A DNA stretch of 17,097 bases from an uncultured Collinsella sp. (GCA_934654625.1 CAKUGM010000033.1:1-17097); one strand, 5' to 3'; counted from the first letter of the stretch, positions 1 to 7,347 are shown. Made by a program: numbers and translations. Notes: a model not told the origin generated them from the sequence alone.

Positions 1-8
1 AGAGCCGC

Positions 9-1205
9 ATGTCGAGCCTCACCGGTAAGTCATTGAACCCTGTTATGAATCGCAGGAGCGTTATCGCGAGCGCAGCTGGTCTGGGGGTCGCGGGTATTCT
101 AGCCGGTTGCTCCTCCGAGGGTGGCGACAGCGGTTCCGCAACCGCCAACTCCAAGGGCGGCGAGTTCAAGATCGGTGCCATCGGCCCCAAGACCGGTGCT
201 GCCGCTTCCTATGGCATCTCCGTGTGCAACGGCGTCGAGCTCGGCTGCAAGGATTTCTCTAACGACACCTATAACTTCGTGAGCAAGAGCGAGGACGACG
301 TGGCCGACGGCGAGAAGTCCGTCACCGCGTTCAACACGCTTGCCGACTGGGGCATGCAGGCGCTCGTCGGCCCCACCACCACCGGCGCTTCCGTTGCCGT
401 GGCCGAGGTTGCAGCTCAAGATCCCCAGATCTTCATGATCACCCCGTCCGCTTCTTCCACGGACGTCACCAAGGGCAAGAGCAACGTCTTCCAGGTTTGC
501 TTCACCGACCCCAACCAGGGCGTCAACGCTGCTAAGTTCCTTGCTGCCAACTATGGCGACGAGAAGTTCGTTTTGTTCTACAACTCCGGTGACTCCTATT
601 CTTCCGGCATCGCCGATGCCTTCAAGGAGCAGGCTGCCGAGTCCAAGCTCGAGGTCGTTGACGAGGAGACCTTCAAGGACGATTCTCAGACCTCCTTCAC
701 CAACCAGCTCACCAAGGCCAAGGAGAAGGGCGCGACGATGATCTTCGCCCCGATCTACTACACGCCGGCATCTGTGCTCCTCAAGAATGCTTCCGATATG
801 GGCTATGAGGTCAAGATGATGGGCTGCGACGGCATGGACGGCATCCTGGGCGTCGAGGGCTTCGATACCTCCCTTGCCGAGGGCCTGCTGCTCATGACCC
901 CGTTCTCCGCAGACGACGAGAAGAACGCCGACTTCGTGAAGGCTTACCAGGACGCTTACGGGAAGACTCCCGACCAGTTTGCCGCCGACGCCTACGATGG
1001 CGTTCACGCAGTGGCCGAGGCCCTGAAGGAGGCCGGCCTTTCCGCCGACGTCGACCCGGCAGAGGCTTCTCCCAAGCTCGCCGAGGCTATGACCAAGATC
1101 ACCGTCGAGGGCCTGACTGGCACCCTGACGTGGAACGACAAGGGCGAGGTCCAGAAGGACCCGACCGCCTACGTCATCAAGGACGGTAAGTACGTCCAGG
1201 CCTAA
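9..1205 (+). CDS. livJ: Branched-chain amino acid ABC transporter substrate-binding lipoprotein (LivJ-like)
   Basis: This is the extracytoplasmic receptor that would capture Leu/Ile/Val (or a related amino acid) and deliver it to LivHM. The 398-residue protein starts with a twin-arginine-like n-region (NRRSVI, residues 14-19), a hydrophobic stretch and a lipobox LAGC, with the lipid-modified Cys at about residue 34. It should therefore be a membrane-anchored lipoprotein, possibly exported by Tat. A Ser/Gly/Asp-rich linker leads into a type I periplasmic-binding fold (Peripla_BP_6), with FKIGAIGPKTGAAASYG near residues 53-69 and LVGPTTTGASVAVAE near 119-133. The first ATG lies only 8 bases from the window edge, so its ribosome-binding site cannot be judged. 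An in-frame ATG at 45 would also leave an intact signal peptide. It is followed by a strong terminator and then livHMGF, which supports the assignment. The precise ligand cannot be read from the sequence. Confidence 0.92.
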   Translation: MSSLTGKSLNPVMNRRSVIASAAGLGVAGILAGCSSEGGDSGSATANSKGGEFKIGAIGPKTGAAASYGISVCNGVELGCKDFSNDTYNFVSKSEDDVADGEKSVTAFNTLADWGMQALVGPTTTGASVAVAEVAAQDPQIFMITPSASSTDVTKGKSNVFQVCFTDPNQGVNAAKFLAANYGDEKFVLFYNSGDSYSSGIADAFKEQAAESKLEVVDEETFKDDSQTSFTNQLTKAKEKGATMIFAPIYYTPASVLLKNASDMGYEVKMMGCDGMDGILGVEGFDTSLAEGLLLMTPFSADDEKNADFVKAYQDAYGKTPDQFAADAYDGVHAVAEALKEAGLSADVDPAEASPKLAEAMTKITVEGLTGTLTWNDKGEVQKDPTAYVIKDGKYVQA

Positions 1206-1244
1206 GTGCTGCGGAGTGCTTGCACATACGTGCACGTAACATAA

Positions 1245-1276
1245 GCAGGGGCGGAAATATTCCGCCCCTGCTTTTT
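1245..1276 (+). terminator. Intrinsic terminator between livJ and livH
   Basis: A perfect 12-bp stem (GCAGGGGCGGAA at 1245-1256 pairing with 1260-1271) with a 3-nt loop is followed at once by TTTTT. It lies 40 bp after the livJ stop. In such operons an internal terminator is expected to leave more binding-protein mRNA than permease mRNA; that role is inferred. Confidence 0.9.
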
Positions 1277-1338
1277 CCCTATCGGGGCAAGGTGTATTTC
1301 TTGACCGTTACCCCTGTTTTACGGGAGGGTTTCGCCCC

Positions 1339-1368
1339 TTGTGTGCCGCATCGGGGGCGTCCTATCCT
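1339..1368 (+). promoter_or_regulatory. Possible weak promoter for livHMGF
   Basis: TTGTGT (1339-1344), an 18-bp spacer and TATCCT (1363-1368) lie about 35 bp before the livH start. Both boxes are poor matches to the sigma-70 consensus. A second -35-like TTGACC at 1301 has no good partner. The call rests mainly on the terminator upstream, after which livHMGF needs read-through or its own promoter. Confidence 0.25.
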
Positions 1369-1402
1369 AATCGAGTCACATAACGAAAGGAGGGTGTGAA
1401 AC

Positions 1403-2284
1403 ATGACGGTATTCATTCAGTATCTGGTGAACGGCCTGTCCATGGGCAGCGTCTACGCGATTATCGCGCTCGGCTACACCATGGTTTACGGCATCGCTAA
1501 GATGCTCAACTTCGCCCATGGTGACGTGATCATGGTCGGCGCATACGTTTCGTTTTGCGCCACATCGTATCTTGGACTGCCCGGTTGGCTTTCGGTAGTC
1601 CTGTCCGTCGTCGTATGCACCGTGTTGGGCATGCTCGTCGAGGGCCTTGCGTATCGCCCCTTGCGCGCTGCGGGTCCGCTTGCGGTCCTTATCACGGCCA
1701 TCGGCGTTTCTTACTTCCTGCAAAACGCCGCCCAGCTGCTGTGGGGTGCTACGCCCAAGAACTTCACCTCGCTGGTCAAGTTCCCGGTTCCGGCATTTTT
1801 GGCGCAGTTCAACGTCTCTGCCGTGTCTCTCGTCACCATCCTCGCCTGCATCTTGATCATGGTGGTGCTCATGTGGTTCACCTCCAAGTCCAAGATGGGC
1901 AAGGCCATGCGCGCCTGCTCCGAGGATAAGGCGGCCGCCCAGCTCATGGGCATCAACGTCAACCGCACCATCTCGATGACGTTTGCCATCGGTTCTGCCC
2001 TGGCAGCCATCGCCGGCGTGCTGCTGTGCTCGTACTCTCCGGTTCTGCAGCCCACGACTGGATCCATGCCCGGCATCAAGGCCTTTACCGCTGCCGTCTT
2101 TGGCGGCATCGGCTCTATCCCCGGCGCTTTCGTGGGCGGCATCCTGCTCGGCATCATCGAGGCCATGGCGCAGGCGTACATCTCCACGTCGCTTGCCAAC
2201 TCCATCGTGTTCGCCGTGCTTATCGTGGTCCTTCTGGTCAAGCCCGCGGGCCTTCTGGGCAAATACGTGCCGGAGAAGGTGTAG
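1403..2284 (+). CDS. livH: Branched-chain amino acid ABC transporter permease LivH
   Basis: This is one of the two membrane subunits of the Liv importer. The 293-residue protein is almost entirely hydrophobic, with about eight predicted membrane spans. It carries the family motif LNFAHGD (residues 35-41) near the N-terminus and the cytoplasmic ATPase-coupling loop GKAMRACSEDKAAAQLMGIN (about 166-185). The glycine-rich segment FGGIGSIPGAFVGGILLG (about 233-250) is also typical of LivH/LivM. Length is close to that of E. coli LivH. The start is fixed by a strong Shine-Dalgarno AAAGGAGGG (1386-1394) 8 nt before ATG. The stop codon directly abuts the livM start, implying translational coupling. 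Confidence 0.95.
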   Translation: MTVFIQYLVNGLSMGSVYAIIALGYTMVYGIAKMLNFAHGDVIMVGAYVSFCATSYLGLPGWLSVVLSVVVCTVLGMLVEGLAYRPLRAAGPLAVLITAIGVSYFLQNAAQLLWGATPKNFTSLVKFPVPAFLAQFNVSAVSLVTILACILIMVVLMWFTSKSKMGKAMRACSEDKAAAQLMGINVNRTISMTFAIGSALAAIAGVLLCSYSPVLQPTTGSMPGIKAFTAAVFGGIGSIPGAFVGGILLGIIEAMAQAYISTSLANSIVFAVLIVVLLVKPAGLLGKYVPEKV

Positions 2285-3364
2285 GTGAGCATCATGAACT
2301 TCCTCAAGAACAAGCAGACGCGTTCCGATTTCATCACGTATGGTCTTGTCATCGTCGCGTTCTTGGTGGTCTTCTTCATGCAGGCCAACCATATGATTCC
2401 GCGCATGTTCGCCGGTCAGCTGGTGCCCATCACCGCCTACATCGTGATGGCCATCTCCTTGAACCTTGTGGTCGGTATCGCCGGCGACCTTTCGCTTGGC
2501 CACGCCGGTTTCATGAGTATCGGTGCCTATACGGGTATCGTCACCGCTGTGTCCATGCAGGCCGCCGGTGCCCCGCAGACGCTTGCGCTCGTTGCGAGCA
2601 TCGCCGTCGGTGCCTTCTTCGCTGCCGTTGCGGGCTTTATCATCGGCATTCCGGTGCTTCGCCTGCGCGGTGACTATCTGGCTATCGTCACCCTCGCTTT
2701 TGGCGAGATCATCAAAGAGGTCGTGACCTGCCTGATCGTGGGCGTCGATGCGCATGGCCTGCATGTCATCTTCAACCTCAAGGGCAACGCCACGGTCAAC
2801 GACCTGCATCTGATGGATGACGGCATCGCCATCATCAAGGGTGCCCAGGGTGCTTCGGGCGTTTCCACCTATTCCACCTTCGTTGCCGGCTTCGTGCTCA
2901 TCATGATCGCGCTCGTCGTCGTGCTCAACCTGGTGCGCAGCCGTACCGGCCGCGCGATCGAGGCTGTGCGCGATAACCGCATCGCCGCCGAGAGCGTGGG
3001 CATCTCCGTTACCAAATACCGCATGATCGCCTTTGTGGTTTCCGCTGCCCTTGCCGGTGCTGCCGGAGCACTCTTTGGCGGTAACTTCTCGCAGCTTTCT
3101 GCCACCAAGTTCGACTTCAACACCTCGATCCTCATTCTGGTGTTCGTGGTCCTGGGCGGCCTGGGCAACATGCGTGGTTCCGTCATCGCCGCCGCGGTGT
3201 TGACGATTCTCCCCGAGGCTCTGCGCGAGTTCTCCGATTACCGCATGCTCGTCTACGCCATTGTCCTCATTCTCGTGATGATCTGCACCAACAGCCCGCA
3301 GATCCAAGGCTTTATCGCCCGCTTTAAGCCCAAGAAGAAGGGGGAGGTCGAAGCCAATGTCTAA
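2285..3364 (+). CDS. livM: Branched-chain amino acid ABC transporter permease LivM
   Basis: This is the second membrane subunit, expected to heterodimerise with LivH in the cytoplasmic membrane. The 359-residue protein has multiple hydrophobic spans. It contains GIAGDLSLGHAGFMSIGAY (about 64-82), the LivM counterpart of the LNFAHGD region, and the coupling loop GRAIEAVRDNRIAAESVGIS (222-241) that contacts the ATPases. The chosen start is GTG directly after the livH stop, with GGAG 9 nt upstream. ATG at 2294 is an alternative that would remove three residues. The 3' end overlaps livG by 8 bp. The C-terminal tail is basic (RFKPKKKGE), as expected for a cytoplasmic end. Confidence 0.95.
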   Translation: MSIMNFLKNKQTRSDFITYGLVIVAFLVVFFMQANHMIPRMFAGQLVPITAYIVMAISLNLVVGIAGDLSLGHAGFMSIGAYTGIVTAVSMQAAGAPQTLALVASIAVGAFFAAVAGFIIGIPVLRLRGDYLAIVTLAFGEIIKEVVTCLIVGVDAHGLHVIFNLKGNATVNDLHLMDDGIAIIKGAQGASGVSTYSTFVAGFVLIMIALVVVLNLVRSRTGRAIEAVRDNRIAAESVGISVTKYRMIAFVVSAALAGAAGALFGGNFSQLSATKFDFNTSILILVFVVLGGLGNMRGSVIAAAVLTILPEALREFSDYRMLVYAIVLILVMICTNSPQIQGFIARFKPKKKGEVEANV

Positions 3365-4208
3365 GTTCGAGTTCGAAAAGGGCAAGATGGTGCCCTATCC
3401 CAGTCGCGCCATCGTTCCCGATCGCGATGTCGACCAGACGCCGGCGCTCGAGTGCATCCACCTGGGCATCGAGTTTGGCGGCCTCAAAGCGGTCGACGAT
3501 TTTAATCTCACCATCGGCAAGACCGAGATTGCTGGTCTCATCGGTCCTAACGGCGCTGGCAAGACCACGGTCTTCAACCTGCTCACCAAGGTCTATCAGC
3601 CTACCAACGGAACTATCCTGCTCAACGGTCAGGACACGAGCGGCAAGACCGTAAGCCAGGTCAATCGCATGGGCATCGCCCGTACGTTCCAAAACATCCG
3701 TTTGTTCTCGTCCATGTCGGTTGAGGACAACGTGAAGGTCGGCCTGCATAACCAGGAGAAGTACACGGGTCTTGAGGGTGTTTTGCGCCTTCCCGGCTAC
3801 TGGAAGCACGAGAAGCAGGCCCATGAGCGCGCTATGGAGCTGCTGTCCATCTTCGATATGGAGAAGCATGCGAACGATCAGGCCGGAAGCCTGCCCTACG
3901 GTGCACAGCGCCGTCTGGAGATCGTGCGCGCACTTGCGACCAATCCCTCTCTTCTGCTGCTCGACGAGCCTGCAGCCGGTATGAACCCGTCTGAGACGGC
4001 GGAGCTTATGGAGAATATCGTCAAGATCCGCGACATGTTTGGCATCGCCATCATGCTGATCGAGCACGATATGAGCCTGGTCATGAATATCTGCGAAGGC
4101 ATTTGCGTGCTTTCCTTTGGCAAGGTCATCGCCAAGGGCACGGCCGAGGAGATTCAGAACAACGAGACCGTCATCGAGGCCTATCTGGGCAAGAAGAAGG
4201 AGGCGTAG
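3357..4208 (+). CDS. livG: Branched-chain amino acid ABC transporter ATP-binding protein LivG
   Basis: This is one of two cytoplasmic ATPases that power LivHM. Residues 63-70 are Walker A (GPNGAGKT), and the Q-loop Gln is at about 112 (ARTFQNIRLF). The degenerate signature LPYGAQRRLEIVRAL at about 179-193 is characteristic of LivG rather than the canonical LSGGQ. Walker B with its catalytic Glu is LLLLDEPAAG (199-208, E204), and the switch His is H237 (IEHDM). At 283 residues it is longer than E. coli LivG; the extra length is an N-terminal tail of about 28 residues before the ATPase fold. A GGGGAGG Shine-Dalgarno 9 nt before this ATG supports the long start. It overlaps livM and is followed 4 bp later by livF. 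Confidence 0.95.
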   Translation: MSKFEFEKGKMVPYPSRAIVPDRDVDQTPALECIHLGIEFGGLKAVDDFNLTIGKTEIAGLIGPNGAGKTTVFNLLTKVYQPTNGTILLNGQDTSGKTVSQVNRMGIARTFQNIRLFSSMSVEDNVKVGLHNQEKYTGLEGVLRLPGYWKHEKQAHERAMELLSIFDMEKHANDQAGSLPYGAQRRLEIVRALATNPSLLLLDEPAAGMNPSETAELMENIVKIRDMFGIAIMLIEHDMSLVMNICEGICVLSFGKVIAKGTAEEIQNNETVIEAYLGKKKEA

Positions 4209-4212
4209 CGCC

Positions 4213-4926
4213 ATGGCAGAACCGATGCTTTCCGTATACAACGCCAACGTCTGGTACGGCGCCATCCACGCCATCAAAAACGTTTCCTTCGAGGTCAACG
4301 AAGACGAGATCGTGGCCCTGATCGGCGCCAATGGTGCCGGCAAATCCACGACCCTCAAGACCGTCTCGGGCCTGCTGCGTTCCAAGACGGGCTCCATCAA
4401 GTTCCAGGGCGAGGACATCGCGCATACGGCTGCCGACAAGCTCGTTGCCAAGGGCTTGGCACAGGTGCCCGAGGGACGCCGCGTCTTCCTCGAGATGTCG
4501 GTGGAGGAGAACCTTGAGATGGGCGCCTATACGCAGCCCAAGAGCACCATCGCTCCTGGTCTCGAGCGCGTCTACGAGCAGTTCCCTCGCTTGAAGGAGC
4601 GCCGTCGCCAGGTGGCGGGCACCCTTTCCGGCGGTGAGCAGCAGATGCTCGCCATGGGCCGCGCCCTCATGAGCAACCCCAAGCTGCTCATGCTCGACGA
4701 GCCTTCCATGGGCCTCGCTCCCATTCTGATCGAGCAGATCTTCCAGATCATCGAGGAACTGCACAAGGCCGGCACCACGATCTTGCTGGTCGAGCAAAAC
4801 GCGCAGATGGCGCTTTCCATCGCTACGCGCGGTTACGTGATGGAGACAGGCAACATCACCTTGAGCGGCACGGGCCAGGAGCTCCTGCACAACGATGACG
4901 TCCGCCGCGCCTACCTGGGCGGCTGA
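4213..4926 (+). CDS. livF: Branched-chain amino acid ABC transporter ATP-binding protein LivF
   Basis: This is the second ATPase of the importer, 237 residues long as is usual for LivF. It shows Walker A GANGAGKS (38-45), the signature LSGGEQQ (138-144), and Walker B LLMLDEP (158-164, catalytic E163). The switch region is VEQN (193-196), with Gln where most ABC ATPases have His. That substitution is normal for LivF and is not a defect. The C-terminus RRAYLGG is the family hallmark. The frame stays open upstream to 4117, but the start at 4213 is preferred. It has AAGGAGG (4197-4203) 9 nt upstream, and the extra 32 residues would be an Arg/Ser-rich stretch overlapping livG. A terminator follows. 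Confidence 0.95.
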   Translation: MAEPMLSVYNANVWYGAIHAIKNVSFEVNEDEIVALIGANGAGKSTTLKTVSGLLRSKTGSIKFQGEDIAHTAADKLVAKGLAQVPEGRRVFLEMSVEENLEMGAYTQPKSTIAPGLERVYEQFPRLKERRRQVAGTLSGGEQQMLAMGRALMSNPKLLMLDEPSMGLAPILIEQIFQIIEELHKAGTTILLVEQNAQMALSIATRGYVMETGNITLSGTGQELLHNDDVRRAYLGG

Positions 4927-4950
4927 CGCTTCGCACCATATCGTTTTATT

Positions 4951-4992
4951 CAAAGGTGGCATCGCATCAACGGACGGTGTCGCCTTTGTTTT
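4951..4992 (+). terminator. Intrinsic terminator of the liv operon
   Basis: CAAAGGTGGCATC (4951-4963) pairs over 13 positions, including three G-T wobbles, with 4976-4988 around a 12-nt loop. TTTT follows. It begins 24 bp after the livF stop. Confidence 0.75.
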
Positions 4993-5012
4993 GAATGAAT
5001 GCCGTCCCCTTC

Positions 5013-5108
5013 GGACCCGGGGCATCTCTGTCTCCTCATGCTCAGACATACTCGCGCTCTTGCGAGCGCTGCGTAACTGCGCGTGAGGGGACAGAGATGC
5101 CCGGGTCC
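5013..5108. repeat. Large palindromic element A (28-bp stem, structured core)
   Basis: The left arm 5013-5041 pairs with the right arm 5081-5108 over 28 bp, with one bulged G and two G-T wobbles. The outer arm begins GGACCCGGG. The 39-nt interior holds a second hairpin, GCGCTC (5054-5059) with GAGCGC (5064-5069). Positions 5037-5085 are, in reverse complement, the same core found in element B. There is no ORF of note and no U-tract, so it is not a simple terminator. It could be a REP/MITE-like repeat, a structured RNA or a protein-binding DNA structure. I do not recognise the family. Confidence 0.85.
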
Positions 5109-5148
5109 TACGACAACTGCTTGATTCAAGTTGCAAGCACGGTACCTT

Positions 5149-5244
5149 GCCGGAAGAGGGCGCTATTGCCTCCACGCGCAGTTACGCAGCGTCCGTAGGA
5201 CGCGAGTATGTCTGAGCATGGAGGCAATAGCGCCCCCTTCCGGC
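5149..5244. repeat. Large palindromic element B (29-position stem, same core inverted)
   Basis: The left arm 5149-5177 pairs with 5216-5244 over 29 positions with two mismatches (A5157/C5236 and C5175/A5218). The outer arm, beginning GCCGGAAG, is unrelated in sequence to that of element A, yet is equally self-complementary. The inner hairpin is GCGTCC (5189-5194) with GGACGC (5198-5203). The flanks of that inner hairpin, 19 nt at 5173-5191 and 20 nt at 5201-5220, match element A exactly on the opposite strand. It lies 40 bp from element A. Confidence 0.85.
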
Positions 5245-5296
5245 GTAGGTGAGGTGTTTCACCCGTGTAATGCTTTGGGCAGGGTTTATCGCAGAC

Positions 5297-5326
5297 TTGC
5301 CTGCCTCCGCAAGGGTGCGCGATACT
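5297..5326 (+). promoter_or_regulatory. Putative promoter of the DUF4931 gene
   Basis: TTGCCT (5297-5302), an 18-bp spacer and GATACT (5321-5326) would place a transcript start near 5333, shortly before the Shine-Dalgarno at 5344-5350. The boxes are imperfect. The position, right after the palindromic elements and before an isolated gene, is reasonable. Confidence 0.35.
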
Positions 5327-5355
5327 TCTATCTACATGAGACCAAGGGGGCAGAC

Positions 5356-6153
5356 ATGGCGCTGGTGTTCGATGTGGTAAAGGCGAAGGGCAAACCGGAC
5401 GATAATCGTCGACCGGGCACGTCGTGTCCCTTCTGCGATGTTGACGGGCTCGAGAACATCATTCGCCGTGACGGGGACCGCATCTGGCTGCAGAATAAGT
5501 TCCGCACGCTGCGCCACACCATGCAGACCGTGCTCATTGAGTCGGCCGATCATGATGCGGATATCACTACGTATGAGCCTGATGAGCTCCACGGCGTGAT
5601 TCGCTTCGCGCTGTCTTGCTGGGAGCAGATGATCAATTCTGGTGACTACCGCAGCGTCCTCATGTACAAGAACATGGGTCCGCTTTCGGGCGGCAGCCTC
5701 ACCCATCCCCATATGCAGATCGTCGGCCTCGAGGATGAAGACGGCTATGCGGCTATTTCGATGAAGCACTTCGAGGGCGTCGATGTCTGGAAGCGCAGCC
5801 GTGTGCGCGTCACCATCTCCACCGATCCCGTTATGGGCTTTTTCGAGGTGAACGTCATCTGTCCGCAAGGTCTAGCGCATGGCACCGGGCCGGCAGATAT
5901 CGAGGATACGAACCGATTCGCCGATGCGCTCCAGGCGGTAGTTCGCTATATCCTCAATGAGCATCACGGCGGGCGTGCCTCGTCGTATAACCTCTTCTTT
6001 TATCACATAGAGGGGATGACAATCGTCAAGGCTCTGCCGCGCTGGGTGGTTTCGCCCTACTTTGTTGGCTATCGCTTGGCGCAGTGCAATGCCGAGACAA
6101 CGCTTGCTCATGACGCCGAGCGCCTGCGGGGCTTACTCGACGAGCGGGCTTGA
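5356..6153 (+). CDS. DUF4931 family protein, galactose-1-phosphate uridylyltransferase-like (HIT fold)
   Basis: The 265-residue soluble protein has a CPFC metal-binding pair (C24, C27) near the N-terminus and an NKFRTL segment (47-52). Its core is GGSLTHPHMQIVG (112-124), in which H117-P-H119-x-Q121 is the His-x-His-x-Gln nucleotidyl-transfer motif of the HIT/GalT superfamily. These fit DUF4931, whose members resemble GalT but have no assigned substrate that I know. A nucleotide-sugar or nucleotidylated-intermediate reaction is therefore only an inference. The reading frame is open upstream to 5131, but that would translate through palindromic element B. The ATG at 5356 has AAGGGGG (5344-5350) at proper distance. 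It appears monocistronic, and its 3' end overlaps the convergent transporter gene by 21 bp. Confidence 0.8.
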   Translation: MALVFDVVKAKGKPDDNRRPGTSCPFCDVDGLENIIRRDGDRIWLQNKFRTLRHTMQTVLIESADHDADITTYEPDELHGVIRFALSCWEQMINSGDYRSVLMYKNMGPLSGGSLTHPHMQIVGLEDEDGYAAISMKHFEGVDVWKRSRVRVTISTDPVMGFFEVNVICPQGLAHGTGPADIEDTNRFADALQAVVRYILNEHHGGRASSYNLFFYHIEGMTIVKALPRWVVSPYFVGYRLAQCNAETTLAHDAERLRGLLDERA

Positions 6154-7179
6154 TGCGCGGGCGTCGCCTCTGTCCTCAGGGCTGGCGCTTTCCATCGCGG
6201 ACTTGTTTTTCTGCGTCGCGCTCGATGTATCCTCTCCGTACAGGTGACGGATGAGCGCGCCGAAAAACGCGGCAAGCATCTGCTGGAACAAGGTCCCGCA
6301 CATCACGGGGAACACAACTTCGCCCGGAAAATACTGGCTGGCGATGACCGCGCCTGACGAGATGTTGCGCAGTCCGCAGGTGAAGCTCATGGTGATGAGC
6401 GTGGATTGCGGTTGATGCAGCACGCGCGCGACGAGCATGCCCCAAACGTATCCGCTGCAGGCATACACAAAGATGAAGAGCGCGACGGCGGCGCGTTCCC
6501 AGGTCATATGCAGCACATAGGAGGACATCGCGGTCGAATTTGCCGTGATGATAAACACGAGAAGCACGCGGCAAGCGGGCGAGATGACGGGGGAGAGCCG
6601 CTCGTGGCCCCACCCGTGGGTCAACTCGTTGACCGCCATGCCCGCAAGCGCGGGAAGCGCGATCATCAGTACCATATCGGAGATCATCTTCATGGCATCG
6701 ATATGGATCGTGTGTCCCATCAGAATCTGGAGGGTGAGGGGGATGGAAAAGGGTGCGAACACGGTAGAGACCAGGATGGTGGCGAGCCCGAGCGCGCCAT
6801 CGCCGTGAAACATACCGATCCACATAAAGCTGACCACCGCCACGGGCACGCTGTATTCAAGCAGGATGCCGGTGACGAGATTGACGTTGCCGCCAAAGAA
6901 CAGGCTTGCCAGGAAATAGGCAAGCACGGGCATGCAAACCTGGCTGATAAGCAAGATGATGATAAGGTCCTTGGGGCGTTTGAACACGCGAACGAGCTGG
7001 TGCACGGTGTTGTTGAGAGAGCCTTGGAACGTCATGAAGGCGAACATGATGGGCACGACGGTGCGGATGGGCGAAAACGCCTGGGGGAGAAGCACTCCGG
7101 CCGCCACGCAGCAGGGAACGATAAGGGGCATCTTCGAGCCAACCAGGTTGCCGAATGCGCGCCAGTGATCCATGAACAT
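6133..7179 (-). CDS. Bile acid:sodium symporter (BASS/SBF) family transporter
   Basis: This 348-residue integral membrane protein has roughly nine to ten hydrophobic segments. The family-typical GLRNISSGAVIA lies at about 269-280, followed by a long helix, FPVMCGTLFQQMLAAFFGAL (about 290-309). The last ~35 residues form a charged, Ser/Ala/Glu-rich cytoplasmic tail of low complexity. BASS-family proteins use a cation gradient to move organic anions such as bile acids, pantoate or 2-keto acids. The substrate here cannot be deduced, and a bile acid is only one possibility despite the likely gut origin. The start ATG (7179-7177 on the minus strand) has only a weak GAAAGAAG-like ribosome site; ATG at 7173 is an alternative. 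The 3' end overlaps the DUF4931 gene by 21 bp with no terminator between. Confidence 0.85.
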   Translation of the reverse strand: MFMDHWRAFGNLVGSKMPLIVPCCVAAGVLLPQAFSPIRTVVPIMFAFMTFQGSLNNTVHQLVRVFKRPKDLIIILLISQVCMPVLAYFLASLFFGGNVNLVTGILLEYSVPVAVVSFMWIGMFHGDGALGLATILVSTVFAPFSIPLTLQILMGHTIHIDAMKMISDMVLMIALPALAGMAVNELTHGWGHERLSPVISPACRVLLVFIITANSTAMSSYVLHMTWERAAVALFIFVYACSGYVWGMLVARVLHQPQSTLITMSFTCGLRNISSGAVIASQYFPGEVVFPVMCGTLFQQMLAAFFGALIRHLYGEDTSSATQKNKSAMESASPEDRGDARASSPLVE

Positions 7180-7241
7180 CGGGGAAATCTTCTTTCGTGT
7201 CGCTTTTGCACTGGGCGATGCATGCCGTGCGGAGGGGTCGA

Positions 7242-7259
7242 ACTATAAGCGAGTATAGT
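7242..7259. promoter_or_regulatory. Operator-like inverted repeat ACTATA-N6-TATAGT
   Basis: ACTATAAGCGAGTATAGT is a perfect 6-bp inverted repeat with a 6-bp spacer, 63 bp upstream of the transporter start in the divergent region. It contains -10-like hexamers on both strands (TATAGT on plus; TATACT and TATAGT on minus). It could be a dimeric repressor site overlapping a promoter. No convincing -35 was found on either strand. Confidence 0.4.
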
Positions 7260-7347
7260 CTCATCACGGGCGGCTTGCGGGTGCCGTCTTTTCTTGCGGC
7301 TCTTCTACCAGCGGCCGAAATACGATGGATACCTTCAAACGCCTGCC

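Noticed and set aside
99..1235. 378-codon minus-strand frame opposite livJ
   Set aside because: Shadow of livJ. It runs across a livJ lipobox and linker and has no family resemblance.
1376..3385. 669-codon open frame on the minus strand opposite livH and livM
   Set aside because: It is a shadow of the biased codon use of livHM. Its translation is a low-complexity His/Asp/Gly/Arg-rich chain with no recognisable domain, while the plus strand encodes two clear permeases.
4801..4830. Missing switch histidine in LivF as a sign of inactivity
   Set aside because: VEQN in place of a His-containing switch is normal for LivF proteins; the other ATPase motifs are intact.
5013..5244. Integron attC sites or a CRISPR-like array
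   Set aside because: There are two copies only, in opposite orientation, with no regular spacers, no attC-style R and L box pairing and no integrase or cas gene nearby.
5131..5355. Upstream in-frame extension of the DUF4931 gene
   Set aside because: It would translate palindromic element B; a good ribosome site is found only at the ATG at 5356.
6406..7248. 280-codon plus-strand frame opposite the BASS transporter
   Set aside because: It is rich in His, Asp, Lys and Gly, as expected for the complement of a hydrophobic membrane protein gene; the minus-strand protein has clear family motifs.
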